This document shows, piece after piece, positions 45,312 through 54,037 of a stretch of DNA of 64,000 nt. The DNA is from Streptomyces sp. NBC_00344 (GTDB taxonomy: Bacteria > Actinomycetota > Actinomycetes > Streptomycetales > Streptomycetaceae). The notes under the pieces were generated by a model. The model was given only the letters and a program-made list of their open reading frames with translations. It did not search any database and was not told where the DNA came from. A program made the translations under genes and the position numbers. Location: positions 434,001-498,000 of the forward strand of contig NZ_CP107996.1 in assembly GCF_036088315.1 (NCBI RefSeq), written 5' to 3'. Position 1 is the stretch's first letter; each line of letters starts with the position of its first letter.

Positions 45312-45746
45312 ATGGCGCTCCTGCGTATCGAACGCTCCGTGGCACTGCCCGCGACCGAGGCGTGGCGACGGCTCACCCGATGGGAACAGCACGCCGCGCA
45401 TGTCCCGCTGACCCGCATCACCGTCACCACACCGGGGCCGACCGATGCGGGGACCAGGTTCGTGGCGCGCACCGGCGCGGGGTTCGCGGGGTTCGACGAC
45501 CCCATGGAGGTGGTGCGCTGGCAGCCGCCCGTGGAGGGTCACCCGGGACTCTGCCGCCTTGAGAAGCGCGGCAGGATCATTCGGGGATGGGCTGAGATCG
45601 AGGTCCGTCCGGTCGGCCCGGGCTGCCAGGTGGTATGGCGTGAGGAGCTGCGGGTCTCCCGGCTGCCCCGGTTCTTCGACGGCCTCACCTCCCGGGTGGG
45701 GAACCTGGTGTTCGGCCGGGCCGTGACCGGCCTGCTGCGCGGATGA
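45312..45746 (+). CDS. SRPBCC-fold protein
   Basis: A 144-residue protein with the START-like polyketide cyclase/dehydrase fold: LRIERSVALPATEAWRRLTRWEQHA at the start, RFVARTGAGFAGFDDPMEVVRWQPP in the middle and FDGLTSRVGNLVF in the last helix. It probably binds a hydrophobic ligand. There is no ribosome site; a TAGGGT -10 (45300-45305) ends six bases before ATG 45312, suggesting a leaderless message. It converges on the ATP-binding protein gene across a hairpin. Confidence 0.75.
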   Translation: MALLRIERSVALPATEAWRRLTRWEQHAAHVPLTRITVTTPGPTDAGTRFVARTGAGFAGFDDPMEVVRWQPPVEGHPGLCRLEKRGRIIRGWAEIEVRPVGPGCQVVWREELRVSRLPRFFDGLTSRVGNLVFGRAVTGLLRG

Positions 45747-45813
45747 CCGGCGGGCGGCTCCAGGGGGCCCGTCCGGCCGGTGTGCTCTCCCGACCGCGGC
45801 ACGCAGGCGCACA

Positions 45814-45851
45814 CGTGCCCTGCACAGCTCGGCTTGCCTGCGCAGGGCACG
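45814..45851. terminator. Candidate bidirectional terminator
   Basis: A perfect ten-bp stem (CGTGCCCTGC and complement) with an 18-base loop lies between convergent genes. Confidence 0.5.
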
Positions 45852-45906
45852 GTGGTATCGGGGCGGGGCCGGCGCCGCAGCTCCGCGAGGAGGCCAGAGA
45901 CAGCCG

Positions 45907-46446
45907 TCAGGACCGGCCCGCCTCCGCGAGTCCGGCGAATTGCACGTCATCGGCGGGCCGTTGAAGCAGTCCGGTGTCCGGCTGTTCGGCGGCGCGGGCC
46001 GCTGTGGCGACGAACGGGGTGGGGATACGCAGCGATCGCGGGCGGCCGGTGCCGGCCTCGCCGCGAATGGTGAACCAGACGACCTTGCCGTCCGCAGTGG
46101 CATGGGTGCCCCAGCTGTCACTGAGGGTTGCCACCATGGGCAGGCCGCGTCCGGTGGTCACGAGGGGGCTGGCACACCGGAGTCTGGGCAGCTGCGGGCT
46201 GGTGTCCAGCACCGCGGCGGTCAGGTTCCGGCCCGTCCAGCGCAGTTCCAGTGTGCAGTGCTTGTCCTCACCCGCGTGCCGGTGGACGTTGGTGAGCAGC
46301 TCACACACACCCAGACTGACGGGCTGGATCAGCTCTTCGAGCTGCCAGTGGCGAAGGTGCGCTGCGACGATACGCCGGACCTGCGGCACTCTCGCTGGAG
46401 TTGCTTCCAAGTCCAGTACGTACTCGCGATGAACTTCAGTGATCAC
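45907..46446 (-). CDS. RsbW-like ATP-binding regulatory protein (HATPase)
   Basis: A 179-residue protein with a GHKL-type ATP-binding fold. The N box is SLGVCELLTNVHRHAG (with the conserved Glu-Leu and Asn), the G1 box is VLDTSPQLP, and the G2 box is TTGRGLPMVATLSDSWG. Streptomyces encodes many such anti-sigma or switch kinases; this one has no sigma or anti-anti-sigma gene beside it. GTG 46446 is preceded by GAGGAG. The extra C-terminus (about 50 residues) is of low complexity. Confidence 0.85.
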   Translation of the reverse strand: MITEVHREYVLDLEATPARVPQVRRIVAAHLRHWQLEELIQPVSLGVCELLTNVHRHAGEDKHCTLELRWTGRNLTAAVLDTSPQLPRLRCASPLVTTGRGLPMVATLSDSWGTHATADGKVVWFTIRGEAGTGRPRSLRIPTPFVATAARAAEQPDTGLLQRPADDVQFAGLAEAGRS

Positions 46447-46630
46447 GACTGCGTCTCCTCATCAGGGTGAGCGGCGGCGGGCCGACCTCACCTCGTCTGA
46501 CATGACAGCCCCGAGGACACCGAAAGTAATCGGGTGAACACACTTTGACTGCTACAAGCGTCCCCCCACCCGGGTGAATTCGCAACGCGCAGCCATCCGA
46601 AGGGCCTCACCTGCGCCTTCTCGGACCGAG

Positions 46631-46665
46631 ACCGGTGGGTGGCCCCGCTCGGGCCGCCCACCGGT
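46631..46665 (-). terminator. Hairpin terminator of the asparagine synthetase gene
   Basis: A 15-bp stem with one G-T pair and a five-base loop begins eight bases after the asnB-like stop on the minus strand. Confidence 0.75.
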
Positions 46666-46672
46666 ACCGCGC

Positions 46673-48514
46673 TCAGGAGAGAGTCAGCTCCGGTTTGTAG
46701 AGGTCCAGCCAGAGCGCCAGGTCGAGAGTGCGCTCCAGTCCGCGTCGTGACGCCTGAGTGATCTGGGGCAGTTCGCGGCCCGCCGCTCGGCGCACCCGCG
46801 CGCGGTCGACGATGTCGAAGACCCGATGGGACGGGGAGGCGAGCAGTTCCTTGGCATGCCGCTGCAGTGCGACGGCGTACTCGGGGTCCTGGGTGGAGGG
46901 ATAGGGGCTCTTCACCCGGTCGTACACCGATTTCGGCAGCACGTCCGCCGTGGCCTCCCGCAGCAGGCTCTTCTCCCTGCCGTCGAAGGACTTCAGGGAC
47001 CACGGGGTGTTGTACACGTACTCGACCAGCCGGTGGTCACAGAACGGCACCCGTACCTCGAGGCCGACGGCCATGCTCGCCCGGTCCTTGCGGTCGAGCA
47101 GCACCCGGACGAACCGGGTGAGGTGCAGATGGCATATCTTGCGCATCCGGTACTCGAAGTCACTCTCACCGGTGAGCCGCGCTATGCCGCTGACAGCGCC
47201 GGCGTAGCTGTCGCCGATGAAGGACGGGAGGTTCAGGGACTTGCTCAGATCGGGGCGCAGCACATCGGCGTCATCGCCGAAGTGCCGGGCGAAGCGCACC
47301 AGCCAGGGAAACATGTCCGCGTTCCTGGCGTCCGCGTCGAAGAACTGCAGATAGCCACCGAAGACCTCGTCGGCGGACTCCCCCGAGAGTGCCACCGTGG
47401 ACTGCTCCCGGATGGCGCGGAAGAGCAGATAGAGCGATGCGTCCATGTCACCGAACCCCATGGGCATATCACGAGCGGTGATCATATGCGCTCGCACCGC
47501 GGGATCGGCCAGGGCCTGCGAGTCGAGCACGATGTCCTGGTGGTCCGTGCCGGATGCCCGCGCCACGTCGTGCACGAAGGGCGTGTCGGGGGTGGTGCGC
47601 AGTTCGTCTGCGACGAAGTTCTCCGTCTGACCCACGAAGTCGACGGCGAAACTGCGGACCGCCTCGCCCGACCCGGCCAGTTGGCGGGCGGCCAGTGCCG
47701 TCATGGCGGAGGAGTCGAGGCCACCGGAGAGCAGAATGCAGCGCGGTACGTCGGAGACGAGTTGCCGCTCGACGATGTCCTCGAGAAGTTCGCGCACCCT
47801 GGCGATCGAGGTTTCCCGGTCGTCCAGGTGCGCGCGGGTCTCGAGTGACCAGTACACATGCCGGCGAAGTCCGCCGTGGTCGAGGGTCACGACGGTGCCG
47901 GGCTCGATCTCGTGCATGCCGTCCCAGAACGCGTGGCCGGGAGTCTTCACGAAGGCGAAGAGTTCCCGCAGGCCGTCCAGGCCGACCCGGGCGCGGGCGA
48001 GCGGGTTGGCGAGGATGGCCTTGGGCTCGGAGCCGAACAGCACGCCGTCCGGGGTCGGGTAGTAGTAGAAGGGCTTGATGCCCATACGGTCGCGGATCAT
48101 CACCAGTTTCCGGTGGCGGCCGTCCCAGACGGCGAACGCGTACATGCCGTTGAGCCGTTCGGCGACGCCCGCGCCCCATTCCAGGTATCCGTGCAGCACG
48201 ACCTCCGTGTCCGATTCGGTCGTGAAGCGATGCCCACGTCCGGCCAGCTCGCGGCGCAGCTCGGTGAAGTTGTACGTCTCTCCCGAGTAGACGATGGCGA
48301 CCGTGCCCTGTGGCGTCTCGACGGTCATCGGCTGCCGGCCACCGGGCAGATCGATGATGGCGAGCCGGCGGTGGCCGAGTCCCACCGGGCCGCTGATCCA
48401 GGTGCCGCGGTCGTCGGGGCCACGGCAGGACATCGTCTCGGTCATTGCATCCAGAGTCGCGGACTCATCACGTACATCACGGTCGTAGGCGACCCAGCCG
48501 GTGATGCCACACAT
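46673..48514 (-). CDS. asnB: Asparagine synthetase, glutamine-hydrolysing
   Basis: A 613-residue two-domain enzyme. Cys2 is the glutaminase nucleophile (MCGITGWV), RGPDD and YNFTELR are further glutaminase blocks, and the synthetase domain has the PP-loop SGGLDS (263-268) plus SGESADEVFGGY. It makes asparagine from aspartate, glutamine and ATP in the cytoplasm. The start is ATG 48514 with an AGGAGG site. The N-terminal cysteine requires removal of Met1, which is consistent. The gene is alone on the minus strand. Confidence 0.93.
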   Translation of the reverse strand: MCGITGWVAYDRDVRDESATLDAMTETMSCRGPDDRGTWISGPVGLGHRRLAIIDLPGGRQPMTVETPQGTVAIVYSGETYNFTELRRELAGRGHRFTTESDTEVVLHGYLEWGAGVAERLNGMYAFAVWDGRHRKLVMIRDRMGIKPFYYYPTPDGVLFGSEPKAILANPLARARVGLDGLRELFAFVKTPGHAFWDGMHEIEPGTVVTLDHGGLRRHVYWSLETRAHLDDRETSIARVRELLEDIVERQLVSDVPRCILLSGGLDSSAMTALAARQLAGSGEAVRSFAVDFVGQTENFVADELRTTPDTPFVHDVARASGTDHQDIVLDSQALADPAVRAHMITARDMPMGFGDMDASLYLLFRAIREQSTVALSGESADEVFGGYLQFFDADARNADMFPWLVRFARHFGDDADVLRPDLSKSLNLPSFIGDSYAGAVSGIARLTGESDFEYRMRKICHLHLTRFVRVLLDRKDRASMAVGLEVRVPFCDHRLVEYVYNTPWSLKSFDGREKSLLREATADVLPKSVYDRVKSPYPSTQDPEYAVALQRHAKELLASPSHRVFDIVDRARVRRAAGRELPQITQASRRGLERTLDLALWLDLYKPELTLS

Positions 48515-48974
48515 GTATCTCCTCCTGCTTCCGATCGCGTACCGGGGGCGCCGGAACTCCGCAGAATTCCGCGGACGCACGGGGAACGACGCGCCGGTCG
48601 GATCAGTTGTAATCAGCACCTATGTAACGAGCGTGAGTCACACAGCTGCACGCAGTCAACGCGGCCCGTGCGCCGCTCACCGCTCTCACGCCGGGGTTTC
48701 GGCCGTCCGGAACAGGCCGCGCCGGCCGGTCCGCAGGCCGATCCCGTGGCGCACACGGCCGTCGCTCCTGCCGGAGGACGGCGAAGCGGCGTGATCAGGC
48801 CATGGATAAAATGTTGCTCAATCCCGAGGAGGCCGGAGCCCGGCCCGCACTCCTGCGCACGGTTCCCCAGCGACATCGGCGGGCCGGTCGAAACGGGCCT
48901 GCTCTCCGGTCATGCCGCTCGTCCCGCACTGCGGGTCCGGCCGGATGGAGCCCTCTCGGAACCGGTGGCCTCGT
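48515..48974. other. Intergenic region upstream of asnB with a possible broken small ORF
   Basis: About 460 bases. The part next to asnB should hold its promoter. At 48802-48870 a plus-strand frame reads MDKMLLNPEEAGARPALLRTV, and at 48870-48994 the next frame continues SDIGGPVETGLLSGHAARPA and onwards with good codon use, as if one gene had been frameshifted. I do not recognise it. Confidence 0.35.
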
Positions 48975-50198
48975 TCAGCTCGGCCGTGCCGCTCCTGTCT
49001 CACGGATCTCCAGCTGGTCCAGGCGCTGTTGCAGCAGCTGCAGAGCGCCGCGCTGGCGTCCCGGAACCCGACGGCGCAAGGCGACCAGGTCCTGAGCAAG
49101 GGTGCGGGCGCGAGCCGGGTCGTCGATCTGCCCCCATTCATGATGGGCGCGGTCCACTGCGGCCTCGACCTCGGGATCGTCCGCGGTCTGCGCACCGCGA
49201 AGACGTACGCCTGCGGCCATCATCCACAACTCACAGCTGCGGCCCGGGTCCTGGGCGAGATGGGCCAGGTCGGCCCGCACCTCGAGCCAGTGCAGCGCCT
49301 GCACCGAACCCGGTCCGTGGGTACGCAGCGCCTCGCTCTCCCACGCGGAGGCCGCCGCGGCGGCTTCGGTGTGGCGTCCCGCGCGTGCGGCCGACAGTAT
49401 CGCCGGATGCGGATCCGGGGCAGGAACAGGCGCATCGGCCGGCCCGGGCCGGCGGTCCGACTGCCCGGGAACAGCCGGCCCCGCAGCCGGCGGCCCCGAC
49501 GGCGCGCCGTGTACCGGAGCGAAGAGCAGGGCGCCCTCGGATTCGCTCCGTGCCGCGGCCAGTTCATGGAGCTGGTCCATCGGCGGCCTCGCACCGCTGC
49601 GCCAGATCGCGGCCATGGCCTTCAGATATCCGGGAGCGGATGCGGTACGCCGGAAGGGCTGCGCGGCGATTCGCCCGTACATCCGGACGCCCGGGCCGAG
49701 ACCGAAACCACCGCCCGACAGATGCTGCCAGCATTCCGCGTCGGCGACCAGGTCGACGACCACGGTCGTGGATCCGGGCGGGCGGACGGCGAGTTCACCG
49801 GCCAGCCAGTGCCACGGCAGGCCGGTGTAGCGCACGGTGGCCGGCGTCGTACGGGCCAGCGCGAGATGCACCAGCCGCTGTTTGCGGTCGAGTTGCAGCT
49901 GCCCGGCCAGATACAGGTACAGCGGGCCGGGGGCCGAGGCGACCGCGCGCAGCCGTGTCAGCACGGTCTGCGGCTCCAACGGGTCCGCGAGTTCGACCAC
50001 CGTCGCCGCATCGGTTCCGGTGAGAGCGCTCGGCGGCACAGCCGCGAGCGCAGCCAGTACGGAGGCCGCGTCAGTCAGCCGGCCCCTGCCCGCCGGGGCC
50101 GCCGCGAGCAGCAGCGCGGTTCCGGGCGTCGTGTACTCCCCGTTGATCACCACAACAGAACCGTATCGGGTGGGAGGCGCGGTCGGTGACGCAGCCAC
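48975..50198 (-). CDS. Hypothetical protein, possible degenerate caspase-like fold
   Basis: A 407-residue soluble protein. The N-terminal 190 residues have alternating strands and helices resembling bacterial caspase-like (peptidase C14) domains: the strand PLYLYLAGQLQ stands where active enzymes have an SGHG histidine motif, and TTVVVDLVADAECW stands where they have D-C. Both catalytic residues would be missing. The second half, after a Pro-rich linker, is helical and TPR-like. I infer a non-catalytic scaffold, with low certainty. GTG 50198 has GGAAG close upstream. It lies immediately downstream of the HTH-ClpN gene on the same strand, 62 bases away. Confidence 0.55.
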   Translation of the reverse strand: MAASPTAPPTRYGSVVVINGEYTTPGTALLLAAAPAGRGRLTDAASVLAALAAVPPSALTGTDAATVVELADPLEPQTVLTRLRAVASAPGPLYLYLAGQLQLDRKQRLVHLALARTTPATVRYTGLPWHWLAGELAVRPPGSTTVVVDLVADAECWQHLSGGGFGLGPGVRMYGRIAAQPFRRTASAPGYLKAMAAIWRSGARPPMDQLHELAAARSESEGALLFAPVHGAPSGPPAAGPAVPGQSDRRPGPADAPVPAPDPHPAILSAARAGRHTEAAAAASAWESEALRTHGPGSVQALHWLEVRADLAHLAQDPGRSCELWMMAAGVRLRGAQTADDPEVEAAVDRAHHEWGQIDDPARARTLAQDLVALRRRVPGRQRGALQLLQQRLDQLEIRETGAARPS

Positions 50199-50260
50199 TG
50201 CTTCCGGTCACCGGTCCGCCCGGCGGGGCCCGGTCGGGCAGACCCGGCCCGGGCCCGGCG

Positions 50261-51001
50261 TCACTCCTGGTTCTGGGCGTCCACCGCGGCTGCCAGAGCG
50301 TCGGCGATGTCGGCTTCGGCGGCCCTTTTGCCGATGCCGAGACGTGTCAATGGACCTGCCCCGTCCTCGAGTTCGAGCAGGGCGAGCAGGATGTGCTCGG
50401 TCCCGATGTAGTTGTGCCCGAGCCGCAGGGCCTCTCGGAAGGTCAGCTCCAGCGCTTTCCGCGCAGCCGTGTCATAGGGGATCAGATCGGGCAGTTGGTC
50501 CGCCGCCGGCGGGAGCCCGCCGGCCATCGCCGCGCGGGCAGCGTCGAGTCGCACCCCCTGGGCGAGCATCGCCTTGGCAGCGAGCGCGTTCGGCTCGGTC
50601 AGAAGTCCCAGCGCGAGATGCACGGGGCCGATCTCGTCGTTTCCCGCTTCGCGGGCCTCGTTCTGCGCCGCCACCACGACGTTCCGTGCACGCGGTGTGA
50701 AGCGGCCGAACCCCTGCGCGGGGTCGAGCGGCCCACCATCCGCGGGCGCCTTGGGGACGAAGCGCTTCTGGGCGGCCTGTCTCGTGACGCCCATGCTCCT
50801 GCCGATGTCGGTCCAGGACGCGCCCGAGCGGCGCGCCTGGTCCACGAAGTGACCGATCAGATGGTCGGCCACGTCCCCCAGGTGGTCCGCGGCCATGACC
50901 GCGTCCGTCAGCTGCTCGAGTGCGTCGGTGTGGACATTCTTGATGGCCGCGATCAGGTCGTCGAGGCGGACCGGATTCGCCATCGGTACGGGATTCACCA
51001 T
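50261..51001 (-). CDS. HTH regulator fused to a Clp-N domain
   Basis: A 246-residue protein. Residues 1-85 are a helical HTH domain (GASWTDIGRSMGVTRQAAQKRF, recognition helix around VTRQAAQ), and residues about 95-246 are two Clp-N repeats (GNDEIGPVHLALGLLTEP and LGHNYIGTEHILLALLELE). It is the fused counterpart of the two-gene unit at 23135-23810. There is no ATPase domain. ATG 51001 has no ribosome site but sits six bases after a TAAGGT -10, so the message should be leaderless. The operator over that promoter has the same geometry as that of the split pair, so self-control and cross-control are likely. Confidence 0.87.
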   Translation of the reverse strand: MVNPVPMANPVRLDDLIAAIKNVHTDALEQLTDAVMAADHLGDVADHLIGHFVDQARRSGASWTDIGRSMGVTRQAAQKRFVPKAPADGGPLDPAQGFGRFTPRARNVVVAAQNEAREAGNDEIGPVHLALGLLTEPNALAAKAMLAQGVRLDAARAAMAGGLPPAADQLPDLIPYDTAARKALELTFREALRLGHNYIGTEHILLALLELEDGAGPLTRLGIGKRAAEADIADALAAAVDAQNQE

Positions 51002-51038
51002 GCGTCAACCTTAGGTTGACACCTGCCGACTGTCAACC
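51002..51038 (-). promoter_or_regulatory. Leaderless promoter and operator of the HTH-ClpN fusion gene
   Basis: On the minus strand TTGACA (51031-51036 complement), a 17-base spacer and TAAGGT (51008-51013 complement) end six bases before the ATG. The operator GGTTGACA-N9-TGTCAACC spans 51014-51038. A second, overlapping palindrome GTCAACC-TTA-GGTTGAC covers 51004-51020. Confidence 0.8.
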
Positions 51039-51115
51039 TCAAGTTGTCACTCGATCGTGCGCGCCGTCACCGAGACCCGTCCCATGGGCCCCGCAGGCAT
51101 GACACAGGCCGTCGG

Positions 51116-51526
51116 TCACCAGGGCGCCGCGGTGTCCTCGGGCTGCCGCACCGCTACGGCGAGATGTTCACCGACACGGTTGACGAGCAGGGTCATCTCG
51201 TAGGCGATCTGCCCGATGTCCGCCTCAGCGGTACCCAGCACGCAGAGACAGCTTCCGTCCCCGGCCGCCGTGACGAAGAGAACCCCTTCGTCGAACTCGA
51301 CCATGGTCTGCCGGACCGCCCCGGCCCCGAAGTGGCGCCCCGACCCCTTGGCGAGGCTGTGCAGGCCCGAGGAGACAGCCGCGAGGTGTTCGGCATCCTC
51401 CCGCGCCAGCTCCTTGCTCGCACCGGTCACCAGACCGTCGTTGGACAGCACCAGCGCGTACCGCACGTGCTCGACCCGGTTCGTCAGATCGTCCAGCAGC
51501 CAGTCGAGTCCCTTGCCCAGCGCCAT
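51116..51526 (-). CDS. Roadblock/LC7-domain protein
   Basis: A 136-residue protein with the roadblock fold: LDWLLDDLTNRVEHVRYALVLSNDGLVTG, then the helix with HLAAVSSGLHSLAKG, and the final strand pair VLFVTAAGDGSCLCVLG. In Streptomyces these proteins often serve small GTPases in conservon clusters, with a sensor kinase and CvnD GTPase; none is nearby, so this is an orphan. ATG 51526 follows GGAGGG; the upstream ATG at 51547 would place that site inside the gene. Confidence 0.85.
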   Translation of the reverse strand: MALGKGLDWLLDDLTNRVEHVRYALVLSNDGLVTGASKELAREDAEHLAAVSSGLHSLAKGSGRHFGAGAVRQTMVEFDEGVLFVTAAGDGSCLCVLGTAEADIGQIAYEMTLLVNRVGEHLAVAVRQPEDTAAPW

Positions 51527-51812
51527 GTCCCGGCCCTCCCCGATCATTGGTTCCCCGGCTCCAGAGAATTGCGGCCAGCCTTCACCAATGCCGCTCTGTC
51601 GGCAAGGAGATGCGTTACCGGAGAGTCGCGATCGCGTCGTCGGCCGGTGGCCGCCGCCCGCGTTCGCCGTGGATCGACGGACGGGCGGCGCGTGCTCGTG
51701 CAGGCCGGTGTCCGGCCGGCCTGCTTGACGGGGGGAGCCGATCGGGCGTTTCCAGCGGCCCGTTCGCGTGATCCGACCAATCCCTGGAGCTCTCGGTTCC
51801 GAAGACCGGAAC

Positions 51813-53402
51813 GTGACAAAAACAGCGAGGAAATGGATTCGCCCACCACTGGGCGCACTGGCCGGGCTGCTGTCGGGCTATGCGGCGCTCGCCGTCGCGG
51901 AACTGGTCGCGGCCGCGGTGCGCCCCGAGGCCGGGCCGGTCATCGCGGTGGGCGGTGCGGCCATCGACCGCACTCCCGCGGCCGTCAAGGACTATGCGAT
52001 CCGCCAGTTCGGCACCAACGACAAACTCGTACTGCAGCTGGGCATTCTCGCTGTTCTGACTGCACTGGCCGTCGCTCTCGGCCTCCTGTCGCTCCGCCTC
52101 CGGCGGGTGGGCGCGGCCGGGGTACTGCTCTTCGGTGTGGTCGGGGGCGTGGCCGCGGTCGGCCGGCCGGATTCCACCGGATTCGCCGATGCGCTGCCCT
52201 CGGTGGTCGGCGCGCTGGCGGGCGCCGCTCTGCTGTACTGGCTGGCCGGGCTGCTGCCAGGCAGGGCGAGGACCGGCACGGAGGCTCGGGGCGAGGATAC
52301 GGAAAGTGGCTGGGACCGCCGTGGCTTCATCATCGCCGCGACCGCCGCCGCCGCGGCTTCCACCGGCGCCGGCGCCGTCGGCCGCGTACTCAACAGCTCC
52401 CGCGGGGACGACGCCGTCGCCTCACGCACCGCTCTGGTCCTGCCCAGGCCCGCATCCGCGGCTGCCCCTGTTCCCAGGGGCGCACAGCTCCGGGTCCCCG
52501 GGGTCAGCCCGTTCATCACCCCCAACGGTGACTTCTACCGCGTCGACACCGCCCTGGTGGTTCCCAAGGTCGACGCCGGAAGCTGGCAGCTGCGCATCCA
52601 CGGCAAGGGCGTCTCCCGGCCGGTCGCCGTCCGCTTCCAGGATCTCCTGCACCGGGAACTCATCGAGCGGAACATCACCCTGACCTGCGTGTCGAACGAG
52701 GTCGGCGGGCCCTACGTCGGCAATGCCCGCTGGATCGGCGTACGCCTCGCCGACCTCCTGAAGGAGGCGGGTGTGCGGCCCCCGTCGAAGGGAGGTCCGG
52801 CCGACCAGCTGGTGGCCCGCTCGGTGGACGGCATGACCATCGGCACCCCGGTCGAGGACATCATGGACGGCCGCGACGCGATGCTCGCACTCGGCATGAA
52901 CGGCACGCCGCTCCCCTTCGCGCACGGCTTCCCGGTACGGATGCTCGTCCCCGGCCTGTACGGATACGTCTCCGCCTGCAAGTGGATCCAGGACATCGAG
53001 CTCACCACGTTCGACAGCTACGACCCGTACTGGGTGAAGCGGGACTGGTCGAAGAAGGCGCCGATCAAGACGGAGTCGCGCATCGACACCCCCAAGCCGT
53101 TCGGCCGCCCCTCCACCGGGAAGACGATCATGATCGCGGGAGTCGCCTGGGCGCAGCACCGCGGTATCGACAGGGTCGAGGTCCGGGTGGACGACGGCGC
53201 CTGGCAGCAGGCTCATCTCGCCGCGGAGGACACGACCGACACCTGGCGTCAGTGGTCCCTGCCGTGGAAACCCACCTCCGGCAGTCACACCCTGACGGTC
53301 CGGGCCACCGACCGCACGGGCGCGGTCCAGACCGAGAAGCGCACCAACACCATCCCGAACGGGGCGAGCGGGTGGCACTCGGTCGTGGTCACGGCCGGCT
53401 GA
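51813..53402 (+). CDS. Membrane-bound sulfite oxidase-like molybdenum enzyme
   Basis: A 529-residue protein. It starts with about four membrane helices (1-145), then WDRRGFIIAATAAAAASTG, a Tat-like twin-arginine and helix inside the chain, and a molybdopterin domain of the sulfite oxidase family: the cofactor cysteine is in ITLTCVSNEVGG, and VPGLYGYVSACKWI and SYDPYWVKRDWSKKAP follow. A C-terminal immunoglobulin-like Mo-co dimerisation domain ends the protein. It would oxidise or reduce an unknown substrate outside the membrane. GTG 51813 has only a weak ribosome site. A peroxiredoxin gene follows at 63 bases. Confidence 0.85.
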   Translation: MTKTARKWIRPPLGALAGLLSGYAALAVAELVAAAVRPEAGPVIAVGGAAIDRTPAAVKDYAIRQFGTNDKLVLQLGILAVLTALAVALGLLSLRLRRVGAAGVLLFGVVGGVAAVGRPDSTGFADALPSVVGALAGAALLYWLAGLLPGRARTGTEARGEDTESGWDRRGFIIAATAAAAASTGAGAVGRVLNSSRGDDAVASRTALVLPRPASAAAPVPRGAQLRVPGVSPFITPNGDFYRVDTALVVPKVDAGSWQLRIHGKGVSRPVAVRFQDLLHRELIERNITLTCVSNEVGGPYVGNARWIGVRLADLLKEAGVRPPSKGGPADQLVARSVDGMTIGTPVEDIMDGRDAMLALGMNGTPLPFAHGFPVRMLVPGLYGYVSACKWIQDIELTTFDSYDPYWVKRDWSKKAPIKTESRIDTPKPFGRPSTGKTIMIAGVAWAQHRGIDRVEVRVDDGAWQQAHLAAEDTTDTWRQWSLPWKPTSGSHTLTVRATDRTGAVQTEKRTNTIPNGASGWHSVVVTAG

Positions 53403-53465
53403 GGGTGTTCCCACCGCACTCGCGGGCCGCATACTCACCGGTACCCAACATCTTCGGAGTGATCA

Positions 53466-53951
53466 ATGGCATCGACCCCCGCGCCCGGCAAGCCCGTTGC
53501 GGACTTCACCCTGCCCGGTGGAGTTCTGAACGATGGCGTGTTCCACCGGCGTGACTACACCCTGAGCGAGCATCGGGGCCGCCCGCTGGTGCTCGCGTTC
53601 TATCCCGGGGACGACACCTCCGTCTGCACCAAACAGCTGTGTTCGTACTCCAGCGGCCTGGAGACCTTCACGGACTGCGGCGCCGAGGTCTGGGCGATCA
53701 GCCCGCAGAGTGTGGACAGCCACGAGGAGTTCGCGCGCAAGTACGCCTTGCGGATGCCGCTGCTGGCGGACACCGACCGCTCGGTGGCCCGGGCTCTGGG
53801 TATCGCGGCGCCCGGCATCGGGCTGCGTCGCGCGGTGTTCCTGATCGCGCCCGACGGCTCGCTCCACTGGAAGCACGTGGCACTGTTCGGGGCGACGTTC
53901 CAGCCCAGGGAAACACTCGCCGGGCATCTCGCTTCGCTCGCTGCGGGCTGA
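53466..53951 (+). CDS. Peroxiredoxin, BCP/PrxQ type
   Basis: A 161-residue enzyme. The peroxidatic cysteine is in FYPGDDTSVCTKQLC (Cys54), with the resolving cysteine five residues on (Cys59), the pattern of bacterioferritin comigratory protein. It reduces hydrogen peroxide and organic peroxides with thioredoxin. ATG 53466 follows GGAGTGA. It is 63 bases downstream of the molybdoenzyme gene and may share its message. Confidence 0.9.
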   Translation: MASTPAPGKPVADFTLPGGVLNDGVFHRRDYTLSEHRGRPLVLAFYPGDDTSVCTKQLCSYSSGLETFTDCGAEVWAISPQSVDSHEEFARKYALRMPLLADTDRSVARALGIAAPGIGLRRAVFLIAPDGSLHWKHVALFGATFQPRETLAGHLASLAAG

Positions 53952-54037
53952 GGGCAGCGCCGCCTACGGCCGGGGCGGCGAGGCCCGGCCGCAGCACCGG
54001 CGCCTCTCGGTCCGCGTCGGTCCGTCGTCACCGGTGT

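Noticed and set aside
48870..48994. Similarity of VASFSSAV to the end of FxSxx-COOH peptides
   Set aside because: No stop follows the motif and there is no radical SAM gene nearby.
47858..50023. 721-codon plus-strand open frame
   Set aside because: It is antisense to asnB and the caspase-like gene over most of its length; only the short stretch at 48870-48994 has plausible codon use.
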